Source of the DNA: Helochares maculicollis
Taxonomy: Eukaryota > Arthropoda > Insecta > Coleoptera > Hydrophilidae
Direction of reading: 5' to 3'
Assembly: GCA_033557835.1 (NCBI GenBank)
Contig: JAWQRO010000467.1
Location: 1 to 38,433, forward strand
DNA length: 38,433 bases
This document shows positions 1 through 13,835 of this stretch, piece after piece. Within the stretch, counting starts at the first letter, position 1; each line of letters starts with the position of its first letter. The position numbers and the translations under genes are program-made. The notes under the pieces were generated by a model. The model saw only the letters and a program-made list of their open reading frames with translations. It did not search any database and was not told the origin of the DNA.

Positions 1-2
1 AA

Positions 3-5
<3 letters not shown>

Positions 6-67
<62 letters not shown>
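6..67. repeat. TA dinucleotide microsatellite at window start
   Basis: About 31 uninterrupted TA units follow a short run of A. The tract has no interruptions, so it is young or still slipping. Because the window begins here, its true length on the left is unknown, and it may mark the place where an assembly or clone broke off. Confidence 0.97.
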
Positions 68-70
<3 letters not shown>

Positions 71-137
71 AGACGTTCTATTAACCTAAGGTTAGCTGCA
101 CTATTTATAAATTACTGAATAAATATAACTGAGCTGT

Positions 138-512
138 TTGCGATTTGGAGAGAAGTGCACTATTGTGCTTGTTGCAATCGTAACATTAATGTTTACAATA
201 ATGGGTCTACTTTACTTCCTTAGTATTGTAGCTGCTCCAACAATAATTGTACAACTTTTTTCATTTAGCGATATCTTGAATTTTTCGGCTATAAATTTAT
301 TCGAAATCTTTATAAAGCCCAGTCTTGTTCGATATCTAAAAGGAGAGTTAGGGTACGAAATTCTTGTCACGTTCATAATACCCGCCAAGGGATTAGACCT
401 TAGTGCCTATATTTGTTTTGATTTTGTTAAGTGTGGGCGATTTTCGCCGCTCCATCGTTCCCTTCTTTTGTTTCTACATTATTCACTATCCACGAAAATT
501 CAACTGGCATAG
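138..512 (+). other. open frame of 124 codons, hydrophobic N-terminus, doubtful gene
   Basis: This is the longest open frame in the window. It opens at a TTG; the first ATG in frame is at 189 and would give 107 residues beginning MFTIMGLLYFLSIVAAPTII, a strongly hydrophobic stretch that could be a signal anchor. The rest is mixed, with LFEIFIKPSLVRYLKGELGY in the middle and a basic, leucine-rich end (HRSLLLFLHYSLSTK). I do not recognise a family. At this base composition a frame of this length is expected by chance a few tenths of a time per 38 kb on six frames, so chance is a real option. No clear TATA box or splice sites flank it. It could also be an exon piece or a decayed gene. Confidence 0.15.
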
Positions 513-3500
513 AAAAATGAGTGCGGCTAAATTTAGCATTGTTATGCAAAATACTGTACTTCCATTATTCGCTTGTAAGTGATCCATTCGCATTGTATTT
601 TCTCTTTTGTTACTGGAAGCTTCTCTTAGTAGTCTTGGAAAAAAAGGTATATCTAATTGGTTATTCCTATATTTCTTTATATTTATTTAGTTCCTAAAAT
701 TTCAGATGTTATTATTAAAAATATGCATCTAGAAATATTAAAATATGCTTTAACTGGCTGAAATATATTGTATAGAGTATGTAGTCTTACATCCAGCCTA
801 AGTAAGTGCTAGCTTCTTACATATCTAAATATATTTTTATTAATGAAACTCAATAATCAAAGAAATTTACTTAAAAAGGTATCCAGTAATTTCGAACGAT
901 ATGTATTTTATTGCACTTTATTTCTAGTTGATAAATTTAATCGGATTTACAATTTCAAAAATTCCAACGCATATCTCAGCGTATGTCAAACATACAGATT
1001 TTATAACAAAAATAGCAACAATTTTCGTGAATAACCACTATCTCGTGTCAATAATTACAAAGTTATTGAACAAATCGAGACAATTTTTACCGAAACATGA
1101 GTGATATAAGCAATAACAGTAAAGCTAATGCGATTATTCCAGGTTTATTCTCTCTGCGGGCCAGGATGAAAAATTCCCGCATACTTGTTTGTAGCTGACA
1201 TTTTACAAAGTGCTTTAAAGGTTTGTAAAAGTAATTGCAATGCTGGTATGCAACATAATTTTTATGCCAGGAGATAAACCTTTACAAAGTGTAAACTAAC
1301 ATTCTGAGCCGTAAGTTAAAAGCCACCAAAATCAATTACTTATTGTAAAAATCTTCTGGAATAACAAAGTCCGCCGCAAATCGATAAGAAACTTATAATT
1401 AGATATCTGCCGGTCATAGAGAGAACTTTCAGCAAGTTAGTAACAATATGACAAAAAAGGCCTATTTACCCATTGTACCAGCAGCTTTACGATTAGTTCA
1501 CTCGAGGAAAAAGTTTTCATGGTGATCATCTGTGAAACTTAAGGAATTCGGGTATAAAACGCAGATTATAAAAGCTTGCGTAAATACATAATTCTTTAAT
1601 CCAACCTCATACCACACAAAAAATCACAAACGCGTTTTTCTCTTAGGGTTGCCAGACAAAAGTTCTATCGGAGATTATTTAAAAATCTTGTAGCCCTGTG
1701 AGAATGAGACCTTGCAAAAAATCTACAAATAAAAAAGATACTGAAGGAAAAATAAATAAATGACTGGTAAATTCCCAAAGCCCGTAGATCGAAATTTAGA
1801 TTGGAGAAATAAGTTCGATTTTTTTTCGTCTGGTTAGAGTGAAAACTTGTTTACATTTAGATAGATAGGGCATCTCGACAAAACATAATACTTCAACGGA
1901 AATTATTTCATCTCGCATAGAACAGGCATGTAGGTAATTTATTCTCTTGACATTTTGGAGACGTTAGCAATCGTTTCGTAAACATACTCTTACTTTCCTA
2001 GTTGGTAGACTGGATATGTTTGTAATTAATGTGCTTCCTTTGGTTTGATGTTGATGAAATGAAAATGTCACTCTCTAAAGTGTAAATAATTCTCGCCAAA
2101 GTAATACCTTGCTTTATTTTCAAACAGTAAATAAAATATCAAAGCTAAATAAATTCAATTATTTTTTATGTGTTTCTGCTTATATCTATCTAAATTTAAA
2201 TCGTTTTGTTTTGGAATTTTCAGCATGTATTAATTTCATGGCTAATTTCTTACTTGTTATTGCTGTGATAGATGTCAAGAGCTTAGCACTAATCATATAA
2301 AGTTATTCGTGTAAGACCTGTCACAATTAAAAATGCTTTTTACTTTACTAAGAAGGTAATGGAAAAATATTTCTTAAAACTTTTGTCTCGCATCTGGAGC
2401 TAGCTTAATTTTGGATGCGAATTCCTCAAATTATCCTGCAAATGAAGTACTTTCAATAGCATGCAACAGACCAGAAAATCTTATTCATATAATGAATATA
2501 AATTAAACACCGATATAATACAGGTAATGCTGGCGAATGACTATAATAAAATATAAGTAAATGGTAAACGGTGAACGGATTAAGCGTAACAGTATTAATA
2601 TACTCATACTTATAATATTTTGAATTGATTTTACTGTATAAAATGAAATTCCGTTAGAAGCTGCCGAGAAGCAATTTTATTTTAAAAATGAATTAACGTG
2701 CTTATAGAATAATTGGCCGCTTAACCAGTTACTCGTGATGAAGCAATGGTTTCGCAGATTTTAAAACTTAAACGGTTGCTCATATCTTTAACAGAATAAC
2801 ATTTAAATTGTAAAACTATAATGGAATCTATTTTGAAACTTATTAAGATTGTGTTTTGCTACGTTTCGTACTTTAAGCAAAGCAAAAAAATTCAATACAA
2901 AAATTAATTCTTCAGTTAAAAAAATATCATGTTTAATCATAGATAATTTGTACTGAGACTGAGACTACTGTGTAGCAAACACTTTAAACTTCAAACGAAT
3001 GATAAGTTTGCTTAAAAAAATTCCCTTTTATATTAGCTATACATATTTGATGTAATTATTCATAAACAAGTATATACAACATGTAAATTAATTTAAAGAT
3101 ACAAAATTATAAAAGCGCCTCTCACACTTTTCATAAGAAATTAAGAATATTACTGAAGTATATTAAAATTTATGTGGTCGTATACTGGGATACGTTATCC
3201 GTATGTTACAAAAAGACCGAATAAAATTTTCTGGTATTTCAAGTGAAGTAATCTTGTTGAACCTGATATGACTTGAAAAGAAAGAATGTCGATTAAAGTA
3301 ATTCCTTTCCTAGAAAAATTGCTCTGAAACTTGAATCTTTCTCCCTAGAGGGATTTTAATTTGAGAGCTTATATAAAGCTTTGCAGTGTTAATGAGTACG
3401 GTTTTGAAATCTGCCAGTAGTTACTACTCGTTAAAAGCTATATATTTTCGATGCTTATTTTCAAATAAACGGTCATAAAGCACATAAATTAAAAATACAT

Positions 3501-6500
3501 CAATTTTATCGTAGCGTTTAATAATTTTAGCAGCATAAAACATGTATAAATTTGATTGACTACTTTGTAGTGTTCATGGGAATGTGCTTGACAATTAAAT
3601 ATTTTAGCGCTTTTTTGAAAAATATATCTAAATAGAACTGTACCATTACAAAATTGGACAATAAATCTTTAATGTGCATTGGAAATTTAACTTTACGCAA
3701 ATACAACTTTAATTTGCTATTTATGACTAATTAACGTGTTTTAAACTATTCAAAGTACTCTAAAAAACTAAGTAAAAAGTTCAAACAATTTAATATGTGA
3801 TTGTTTTATCGGATGCCAATACGTGACTCGCTGATTTCAGGAAACAAATAATTTTGAATTGTTTACATATTTAATACCTGAACATAGATTAAATTGGTAT
3901 TATATACTATCGAATATTGTAAGTTGTAAAAAATCGTTTTTAATGAGCAGCTGGCATAATCAACAACAATAAAATTGTAAACATTTCTTTATATATAATT
4001 CCCGTTTGAATCGTTATTTGTGGTATAGAGAATTTATTTAACCTTACTACAATATAGTTGATACCGATTTTTTAGCAGCAGAATAGTTGACAACTATTCG
4101 GAGCAAACATTTTGCTACAAATAACTTGACGAAGAAAAAGTATTATTAGGACTTAAAACCAGAATAAACAGCGTACTTATTCCACAATACAAGAGCACAG
4201 AACTGATTTGTAAGCTTTTTGTTTATTTTATATATTTTATGCGTAAATCATTAAACCATTTATACATCATTTATGTGTAGAAGCATTTAAACAGTTAAAT
4301 CTCAAAACGGACATTAGCCGACGTCAGTACATATCAGTGAGTTTTCTTTGTGTACAAAATCAATGAGGGAAGTAGTTTTCGGGATATTTATATAAATGGC
4401 AAGTATAGTCTCTTTCAATCCAGTTTTTTAGCTTCGGTGTAGAGTATATATTATAACAAAAAAGCTATAAAATGTTAACTAGTTGTATTTATGTAAAATA
4501 TTGATCGTTGCTGCTTTATAATTTACTATCGTCCCATACATTATTTGTCTTTGTGACGTTTCAGTTGCTTACTTTGAATTATATATATAGCAGCTCATAG
4601 GGAATAGATTAGTATAAATTGGTTCCTTAGTGTACAATTTTAGGATTAAAAATACAATATTTATTTTTATATTTCAGCTATAATTCATTTACACTTCCTT
4701 AGATTTTTACAAATATTGTTGCCTATCATTTCATTATTAATTGCTTACTTCTTTCTTAATACAACTGAACTTAATTTCAAACAGTTTATTGTTTGTTCGA
4801 ATTAAAAACTAAACGAATAATTCTTTTCAAAAAAGTCTTTAAAAAATTGCATTTGTGTATATTACTATTGTATGTGGCGCAAAACAAAAACATTGCGATA
4901 TATTTCCTGGGTTAATATTTAATATTCAGAATTTTTCGGCAAAATTCAATTTAAAAAAGTTTAACATTACATTTTATCACAAAATTTTCACTCGCATGGC
5001 TTAGTTTAGAGCGAGTTTATATACTCATAACATTTATTGTTCTAATTTTGCTAAGTAGCTGATACAAAATGCTTAAAGTAGTGTACACGAAGCATTGATA
5101 AAGCTACTATAAATTTGCAACAAATATTTCCACATATTTTTATACATAAACATACTTGCATATTGCTACGATTTTCCACTCTCGTTTCAAATCGCTAGTT
5201 ATTGTCATTCAGATAGTTCTCTTTCTATGATCATTTGAGGTTGTATGTAGTTTAGGTTCTCTGCATTATAGTTGTAGAGGATGACTAAATGTAAATGTGC
5301 GAATAATTATAAAGCCCACTAGTTAGTCGCTAGATGTGGTGGACACGCTTGACCTGAACTCTATCCAGATTATTCTAAACCGTAGTACATATGTAGTGCA
5401 AATAAGATACCTAGTAGAATTAGGACGAGCTTACTATTGCAAGTTATCGCCCAGCAGATTGGATTTGGTAATTGAATTTACCAACAAATCTTCACAAAAT
5501 TACAAAGTAATATATACAATATGATTTATTTCCTCGGTAAAAAGCAAACTATATTCCTGGACCGAAACCTTAACGTCCTTCATAATTCATTTTTAAATTT
5601 TTTATAATAGAGTTCGTGTCAGGGAAGCGAATCTTCACAAGATAAATCTTCGGTTACAGTAAAAACAGGAGACACACAAATAAATTTTTATCCCCCTTTT
5701 CATCTGGCCGCTCTTGTTGTATCAATTTCAAAAACTCTGAATTAAGACCACATTCAATAAGTAGATTATCAGTTCAGTAAATACGCAATACTGGTTTTTA
5801 AAACACGATAATTTAAGCGATACATTATGGCTCTTATGTTCGTGGTGTGTTTCACGGTTCTTTAATTCCAAATTGCTCCACAACTTGGAAAGTGAGATTT
5901 TTAGTTAAAGTTTGCTCTATAGTTTGGGAGTCCCGGTATCCCAGCTGCTGGTCTGTAGTATATATTTTATTCTCTTCCCACTCACCGGCTATTACAAGAG
6001 CAGAAATTCATTCATTCGCCACCTGGGGATGAACCTGCTAGGAGTTTCGAATTTCCCAGAGGTAAATACTAGAGTAATTTTAGCATCTATTCTTTTCCCA
6101 AATAAGTTTTCTTGTTCTTAAATAATCATTTGAAAGCAAAAAAACAGGTTCATAACAATGACAACACTAGTATTACTTAGTTTGTGCCAATTTTCAATAA
6201 TTTTAAAGCAGTAATTCTTTAATCCGCAATTTTTCTTTCTTTCCATCTTCGTGACAAAATTAAGTTTCCGAACACCGGCTCTGTTACTAGCAGCTCTTTT
6301 TCATCGAAATGAACTTTCATCAATATTTTTAATCCCATTGAAAGACTGATAAGCTCTGTGATAAGATAATAAGATAATAAGTGCCAATGGAAATGAAACA
6401 TTCACGGTTGATTGGTTTCAGAAAGATCCTTAAGCTTATTAATGTGAAAACTTTTTCTGTCCAATGTCTCAGAAAATTAAATGAAGCCGTTCAGACGGAA

Positions 6501-7799
6501 AGGAAACATAACGAAACGTTATCGTGTTACGCGGTTATTATCTGGGGTTATAGGTAATTAATTTGCTATAGGATTGAGTGCCACTGGAGTGATTGTTTAC
6601 GGCAAATAAATTATTCGGTTGTTGTGTGAAACCTGCAGTTGCTTAAAATTTAAAAATGTTCTTTATCTATTATTAGAATTTGGATTTCTATTACAAGAGA
6701 CCAGGAATCATCAATTTAAATTTACGTCGATGTTAATCGTTTTTACGATGCTACAAAACCATGCCGTCTCTACTAATTTATAATAATGGTGCGTGGTTTG
6801 AAGTATCTGGTTGTGAAGTTTAGAGACCTCCAGAAACGGCACTTTACAAGACCCCAAATTGAACCGTTTTTTCTTCAATATTTTAACACAGATGAATTTG
6901 TTTTTTAGAGCAAATTACTATACTTGTACATTTTCCTATAGATTCGATATTGTAACTTAAAATAAACTCAATACATAATTTTCAGCACATATCAATCAAA
7001 TGCTTACCTGTGTATGGTTTCATAAAAATAAACGTTTGTTATCAATGAAGTTAAATTTCAATAGGAAGCCTCTAGAAATACTAAAAAGCAAATTGAAAAT
7101 TGCGCAATGTGATGTTAAAAATAGATAAAATACACTGCCTTGTACAACTTCATTAACTTTATTTAAAATGCTAAACTATGGCTAAATCGTGTAACTTTAC
7201 AAGATTTGTAGTTTATTTTTTAGACATGTAGATACTTGATTAAAACCTTAAATTCACTTTAAATCACGCTAAAATTATTTGAAAAATTTGACTTGAAATT
7301 TTTATACAAACTTAAAAAGTTAAGAACTACAAACGTGAAAAGTGAGATAAATAGACTAAACTTTGCTATTAAAAAACGGTACAGCTTAATGAGTTAACAT
7401 GAATTGTAATTAGCATAAAGACATTTGATTGTTGCTCCCATATTTAGAAGCTGTCTTATAACAAATAAATTTTATATAAGAACATAATTTTTGAAGCTTT
7501 ATGTATCTAATTAAACTACACGCTGAAGATACGTATATAATAAGTATACACAAACGTAGCACATTCAAATGTATCTATTATCAGTAGAATTATTTATTTA
7601 GATGATGTTCAAGTAATAGTTAACAAGACGTAAATTTTCAAACTTGTATATGATTAAAACAATTTTCGCTATGGCTATTGCTGATGATTTTTGATAGGAA
7701 ACAAAGTTTGTAGTCTTGAAATTGTTATATTTTAAAAGAATCAGAAAGTACATATGACTGAAATATTTATGGAATATGATCTTAGCCATTTTGCATAAA
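513..7799. other. A+T-rich stretch without a recognisable gene
   Basis: I see no family signature here on either strand. Short open frames at 843-1034, 2109-2300, 5336-5524, 5847-6121 and 6219-6401 fit chance. Around 1200-1290 an 11-bp motif TTTACAAAGTG occurs twice in direct order (near 1202 and 1276). The only segment that departs from the background is 5840-6110, which is less A+T-rich and open in two frames on plus, but neither translation resembles a protein family I know. Confidence 0.6.
6361..6381. repeat. short tandem repeat, 8-bp unit ATAAGATA
   Basis: Two full ATAAGATA units and a partial third (ATAAG) stand in a row. It is a small slippage repeat with no further sign of function. 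Confidence 0.8.
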
Positions 7800-8690
7800 T
7801 GGGTCTAAATTTAATTGAATAAGCGTTTAATTTAGTCCTATAATGCACGAGCGGTGTTGAGTGTTTTGACATAGTATTTAAACTTTAAATAACTATATAA
7901 AAATTTAATAGTTTTAAATTACACAATGCAGGGCGTAAATTGTAATATCCAAAACGAGACGGAACATGACCAGGCAATGCTGTAACTGCAATGTTTCACA
8001 TGTTAGATGGCATGTGACACCGTCTTGTGGAAACCAGATATTGGTCAGATGAAAGTCATCCGATTTCAGAATGAATTATTATGTCGGGACACCGAGCACC
8101 AGTATTATTCATTGCTTGCTCAGTCTCATTTTCAATAAATTATGATACTAAGATGCTCTCAGTCCAAGCCCGTAAGAAAGAGTGATACAAAAATTTGGCG
8201 ATTATCGAAGCCATCAAGGTGTAAAAGTGCTTTATTGTTACTTACAATGATTTTGCTCAAATATCCAGATGTTAATATTCAATAATCCCATCAACAAACT
8301 CTCTCCGCTGTGCATTGTCATTAGGCTTCATCTATGTTAATTGAATTTTGTAAGCACGAAGACGCAGATCTTTTGGGAGTATACGGTGTATGGAGTTTAT
8401 AATTTGCAACCCTTGCCCACGACGCCGAATTGATCTTCCAGAATTTTCATTCTCTCATACACTGCTTAGATATTAGCAACTGAATGACTTGTTTTTGAAG
8501 GACAAGCGTATTTATTATTCAACTGATCCAGTTTTCTTGAGTTATTCGATTACTCTCTTTACAGTTGACAAAGTAAAAATATTATTCCGACTATATTTTG
8601 TATCACATTTTTGAACTGCGGCTGCCAACCTTTCATTATTCTTGAGATATTGTTCAGTAATGAAAACACGTAGCGGCCCGAACCCTAAAC
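7800..8690 (-). pseudogene. decayed Tc1/mariner-like transposase, DUF4817-type
   Basis: Read on minus, blocks of a DDE transposase appear in order but in shifting frames. First is RVFITEQYLKNNERLAAAVQ (about 8670-8605), the N-terminal helix-turn-helix region of the arthropod family whose N-terminus I recall as DUF4817. Next is LKKTGSVE (about 8550). Then come LPKDLRLRAYKIQLT and, after a stop, MKPNDNAQRREFVDGIIE (about 8380-8290). HLDGFDNRQ (about 8210) follows, then IWFPQDGVTCH (about 8045-8010) and LPGHVPSRFGYYNLRPALCN (about 7980-7920). Intact relatives cut and paste the element. Here the first catalytic Asp (family S-D-E) is AAC, Asn, at 8237-8239. The second (PQDG) survives at 8022-8024. 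The third (family PLD) is AAT, Asn, at 7903-7905. There are several frameshifts and stops. The downstream match fades near 7800. No terminal repeats were found. The assignment rests on motif order recognised from memory. Confidence 0.85.
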
Positions 8691-11600
8691 CGTAAATTTT
8701 TCAGCTGTAAAGCTTATTGTTTTCAGATTTGTCAATAAATTATTGCAATAGTGATGACAAATTAAAACATTGCGTTAGCTTAGGGACATTTTATATATGT
8801 ATAGTACTATTTTCATTCAGGATTTGAAAAAGATTAATCTATGAATAATTACATTTAAAAATTTAAAAAATATTTCATCAAATCTCAGATGGATGTATAG
8901 GCTGCACTCTTTTATGAGGTATCAACTTTGCTTAAACATAAGCTTAAAAACATTTATTTGCACTATTTGCAAAAGATGTGCCAATCTACTATAACACATT
9001 TTTTAAATTAAAAATTTCATTTCATTAAGTTGATGTTAATAAAAAAGAACGATTAAATGCATAATTTTTAATAATGTATTCACTCAGTGAGCTTAAAAAT
9101 TACCCAACTAAACTTTTTCAACAATTATTAATAAATATTTAATAGCTGAATTTTATTTACACTTGCCATTAAGCTAATTAGTATTCAGGTAATTTTATTC
9201 AGTTGTTTACATTTTGCTGTGACACGTATTTTTATGCAGGTGTAAATTTGCATAATTTAATGCTCCTAAATTTCTGAATATCTCATTTTCCGTTAGTCTG
9301 TTTTTAAAGAAGGTACAGCAGCGATCAAGTGATAAATTGTTAATTATTTTTCCTGTCTATTGAGCACTCAGAAATATTCATACACCGGGTAGAACTGGTT
9401 GACTAAAACGAATTTAAGTGTTTTAATAATACTAGTTCTATAACTTGATTTATTGCTAACTTACTACTGGAAATGGGGTTTTACAAAAGCAGACTTTAGA
9501 ATGTTTGAGATAGTGAGAAATTTCTTTTAAATTTTAAATTTCGATTGTGAATTGGTCATTACGTTTCCCAAAAGATTAACTTATGAGGCTCACATCTCCT
9601 ATGAAAATTTACTGTGGATACGTAAAGATATCCTCATTTCTTGCAAGTATGAGCTAATGCCAATTAATAAGCAACACACTTCAGTAATTATGTTACCCAA
9701 TGTATGAATACTAAAACGCTTCTAATGTAAAAATTGGTAAAATTATAAAAAGGCAGTTTCCGTTTCATAGAACTGAAATGTAATTATTTTGATACAAATT
9801 TAATTTGAGATACTAGGTCCCACCTGCTGGTTTTTGCAGCCATTTCTTTGAAACCAATCATTAGATTAACGAGTGGACTTTTTGCCTCCCTGCAACGTAG
9901 CTTTATTTTCTCATTTCAAGTCGCATTTTCCGCGCTGTAAATGGTTTTCTCTACAGTAGTAAATTCTTAATGCTATATGCTTTTATAAAAAGTCTACAGC
10001 ACAAATAGCAGAGAAAAAATGTTTCATATACAGCATCATGAAAACCAAGTATTTTTACTACACTAGAAAATATTTCCTTTGCACCTTGACTAATCAATGC
10101 ATTCAGTATGTCTCTTTATACTGTTTATTCTGTGTCATAATAGGAACTATTTGTCAATTATGTTATATTTTGTTACAAATAGAATTACCTCTTTGTTTCA
10201 ACATTCGCATTCGAATTTGTGTTTCCGTATTTTCTGGATATAGGAAGCAGGAACAGTAATCACATTAAGCTTAGCATTTATTATGTAATTCCATTTCCAA
10301 TAACATAATGGATCGGAATGCAAAGCTACTAATGCTTATATTAAACAGTTGAACAAGTTAAAAAGGCATATTTTCTCTTTCGTGTTAGTAGTAAAACATT
10401 TTATGCTAATATGATTACAAGAAACAATATTTTTAATTGGTATAACTTACATCAATTGAAAAAACAATCAACATTTCTCCAGATTTATTATTTCATTAGA
10501 GCTTCTAAGCAGAAGAAATGAAACCAGGCAGTAAAAATGTAATTATACAAAACCTGTTTATATACAACGTTGATGTTTTCATTAAATGTTTAGAATACTT
10601 ATTACTATTATTTTATTCGAATAAGCGATTGTGATAAATTTCTATACTAAATATAGCCTGTATCTAAAAATATTAAATTTGTTTAAAGATGATAAAACAA
10701 ACAGGTGAGAGACATTTACTAATTCATAATTATTTATGATTGTAAGAAGCAGTCTAGTATTACTGTTCTAGCATTCTGAGGCACAATATATTAAGGCAAA
10801 GTTTTTGCCTTTTTATAATTTATTTTAGTTTTACTTCGCAATATAAAAAAACTGATGGTACAAAAAATTATGTGTAGATTTTTCCAACATTTAACTCTAA
10901 AAGAACAATATACACAATTGGCGCTTATATATTGGGATTACCACTCCAACCTTTTTGTTCATGAATAATTCCTTTTAATAAAACATTTCAGTCTCGGCGA
11001 AAATACAGCATAAGCAACTGGAATTGGTTGCTAAGCAGATTACTCTTTTCTAATACTACATATAAATCTCTCTTTTTTACTTTGGCGGCTTGTTTGGTAA
11101 AGCAAAAACTTTGATGGCCTTGCTGTTCAAAGATCGTTGCTAAAATACTAACCAAGTGGATGTATGATTTTAATTTAAAAACATTTTTTCTTTTAAGCGA
11201 TTAATTAAACTATCCCCGAAGAGGTCCAGCCTTGTAGAATGTAGTTCGCTAAACTAAACAATTTTTGTGCAAATGATTTGTGGAGTCGAAAATTACATGC
11301 TACAGGAATGTTAGGACGGTAAGGTGAAACTTTGCTAACAATTTTAGCAACAGTAATTATTGCACAAAAGCTTAAAATATGTAGTAATGAAATACTAGGT
11401 TTTAAGTTGCACCATAGATTAGTAGAAAAATCCTTTTACAAATGAATGGGATACAATGATAGCAAAATTTTAAGCGCAGGTTTTTAGCGGCCGCAATAGA
11501 CTGTCCGTGCACAATAACGCTCTGAAGTTTATTGGATCAAAAGGTTGAAACGTATCGGAAAAATTATTTATTTTCCAATGGGATCAATAGAGTAACACAG

Positions 11601-13113
11601 TTCTGCTCTGTTACAATCATTCGAAAGTATGTGTACGTAAAGACATTTTGTCATTATTAACAAAAGTCGTATTTGGAGAGATCATCCAATAAACCGTTAC
11701 TTGTATTAATTTTATACTTTTGTATTTATGAAAATATTTACTATTCTCTTAAATTACTTACAACAGCTTCAGTTATGCGCTGTGGCAATTTTAAAATATT
11801 GTTTGTATAAAAATTGTATAAGGGCTATTTTTTGTAGTTGAAATGGAATCAGATATAAAGTCAAATATGCCCGAGTCATACTATATCTTTGTTAGTCGAT
11901 GCCATTGTCAGCAACTATTTACTTATGTTAACAACGAATAAAATTACGCCTACTATCAAATAAGAACAGTTTCCTCCGGTGAAATTAACACCTAAGTATA
12001 ATAGCTGTAGATACTTATATAATTCAAACCTATACTAGGCGTCCTTTATCACAACGAGATAAGGCGACACGAAGTACTTATCCTTTCTGAATTTGACGCT
12101 TGGCGGCAATTATTAGGTAACTGGTCAAACACCGAGGCCTAAATAATAACCCGGTACGTCTACAGTGTAACAATACATCTTAATTCTGAATAGAAGTGCT
12201 ACGTTTGTTAAAATTCCTGCGTGGAACTGGTAGTGATTTATCTTTCTTAGTAGAGGCATTTGCAATTTTGTGAAGACATCTTGTTTTCACGTACTTAATT
12301 AGTGAAAATACTTCGGATTTAATTCAAATTCATAACAAGCAAAAATTTGTAACGATGTCTTATACTTTTACATTAAAGTTCATTGTCGTACATTTAAACA
12401 GAAGACTGTATTAAGAGATTCGTTTAAGTTTCTGGGTATTTCGATTTGCTTTACTTGCTTTCTAAACCAATAATTGAGCTTAATTTCTAAGAGAAAAGCA
12501 AACTTCCTCCTGTCGATATGGGGAGAAGAAGAACTTTTAGCGTCTGTTTGAAGTAATCAACCTGAACTAATTTTAAAATTAACTTCAAATAGAATTAACA
12601 CGTTAGTACAGCTTTGAACAAATAAAAGCGAAATACGGATATTCTTGCAACGAAAGATTAATTAAGCCAGTTAATTATATAATCTCCTACAGTAATAATA
12701 CACCGAAATACCACACAATAGACAGCTTTTTTGTCGTGATAACACAACATTCTGCTTATGGAACAAAAATCAATCCATAAATAAACGATATTTACCGCAG
12801 CCTAAGCTATTTTTAAATGATGCTTATCGACCCATTTTGTCATGGTGAGTTTCCCCGGTATTTGATTCACACTTATTCTTCGATAAAAGATAGAGTTTTT
12901 GTAACGTCTGCACTTGTCATAGACGAGAATTATTAAATAGTTTTAGAGATCGCCAAAGGGTTTTAGGAATAGAGGATGTTTTACTTATCCGCCTCATTTT
13001 TAACGTTTGCGACAGCTGAATTTTTCCATTCCATGACTATAATACAGACACGGTCTATAGTAAGTTAAAGTGCATGGAAAAGGGAATGAGAACCGTCGTC
13101 GCGTTAAATAAAC

Positions 13114-13147
13114 TGTCCGATATCACAACGCTTTGTCACTTCGGACA
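13114..13147. repeat. inverted repeat, 7-bp arms TGTCCGA/TCGGACA
   Basis: The perfect arms at 13114-13120 and 13141-13147 enclose 20 nt, and partial pairing (ATAAA against TTTAT-like bases) continues outside. The left arm and its flank resemble 11498-11524 (ACTGTCCG followed by CAC and AACGCT), which hints at remnants of one repeat family at two places. Confidence 0.5.
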
Positions 13148-13734
13148 ATAAAAGGCTGGCCAAATTTCATCTCTATGTGGAAAGTGAGAGAAACTCGCCT
13201 CTGAATTATTTTCCATTTTCCTAAACCAACAGAAATTGACGACTGGTACCTAACTAAATTTAATAACCTTCATTTTCTTAAGGTTTATAAATATTCCTAA
13301 TTTTAACCATAACTTACTTCGAGAGCAATAAATCTTGAACGTCAAAGAAGTTTTGAAAATAGAATATTCCTCCTCGCCATGCCCATTTCTTGCTCTCCCC
13401 AAAAACTGTTTTCGCCAACAGCCGAATCGCAATAAATCAATTCAATTTAATGAACGTGTTCTAAATATGAAAACTTAGCGTTTATTTATTGACAAACGGG
13501 AGACACTTTAAATAACAATTAACTGCGCGGAAAGTTTAAATTGCTTGTCGGCAGTTTTATCTATTGAGTAAAGTAAAAGCTTTTATAGGGAGTTTTTGAA
13601 TTTGTAAAATCCTGCCGAATAAAATCTGCTAGTCTAAAGGAATCAACCGTAAGTCCAGAAATGTCTTTAGATTTTTTCATGAGTTTCATTTCAAGTTAGA
13701 TGGCGAAAAGATGCCAATGTGCTGCCGTCGAATC

Positions 13735-13835
13735 CCGACGTCGGTGACGCCGACGGACGCTTTTTTCAATTCTGCTATAATATCATCGTGCAATTCTCGA
13801 CTATCTTGTAACTTTCATGGGAAAAACATGAAAGT
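13735..13835. repeat. two adjacent hairpin-forming inverted repeats in a CpG-rich island
   Basis: In an otherwise A+T-rich region, 13737-13756 holds the CpG-dense CGACGTCGGTGACGCCGACG, in which CGTCGG and CCGACG can pair. Some 55 bp on, ACTTTCATG (13811-13819) and CATGAAAGT (13827-13835) form a perfect 9-bp stem with a 7-nt loop. No open frame or known element covers them. Confidence 0.6.

Noticed and set aside
1202..1290. Direct repeat of TTTACAAAGTG and related inverted pieces
   Set aside because: Only 11 bp long in A+T-rich DNA, with no further similarity around the copies.
10038..10259. ATG-started 73-codon frame with a hydrophobic middle
   Set aside because: No family resemblance, and frames of this length are expected several times by chance at this base composition.
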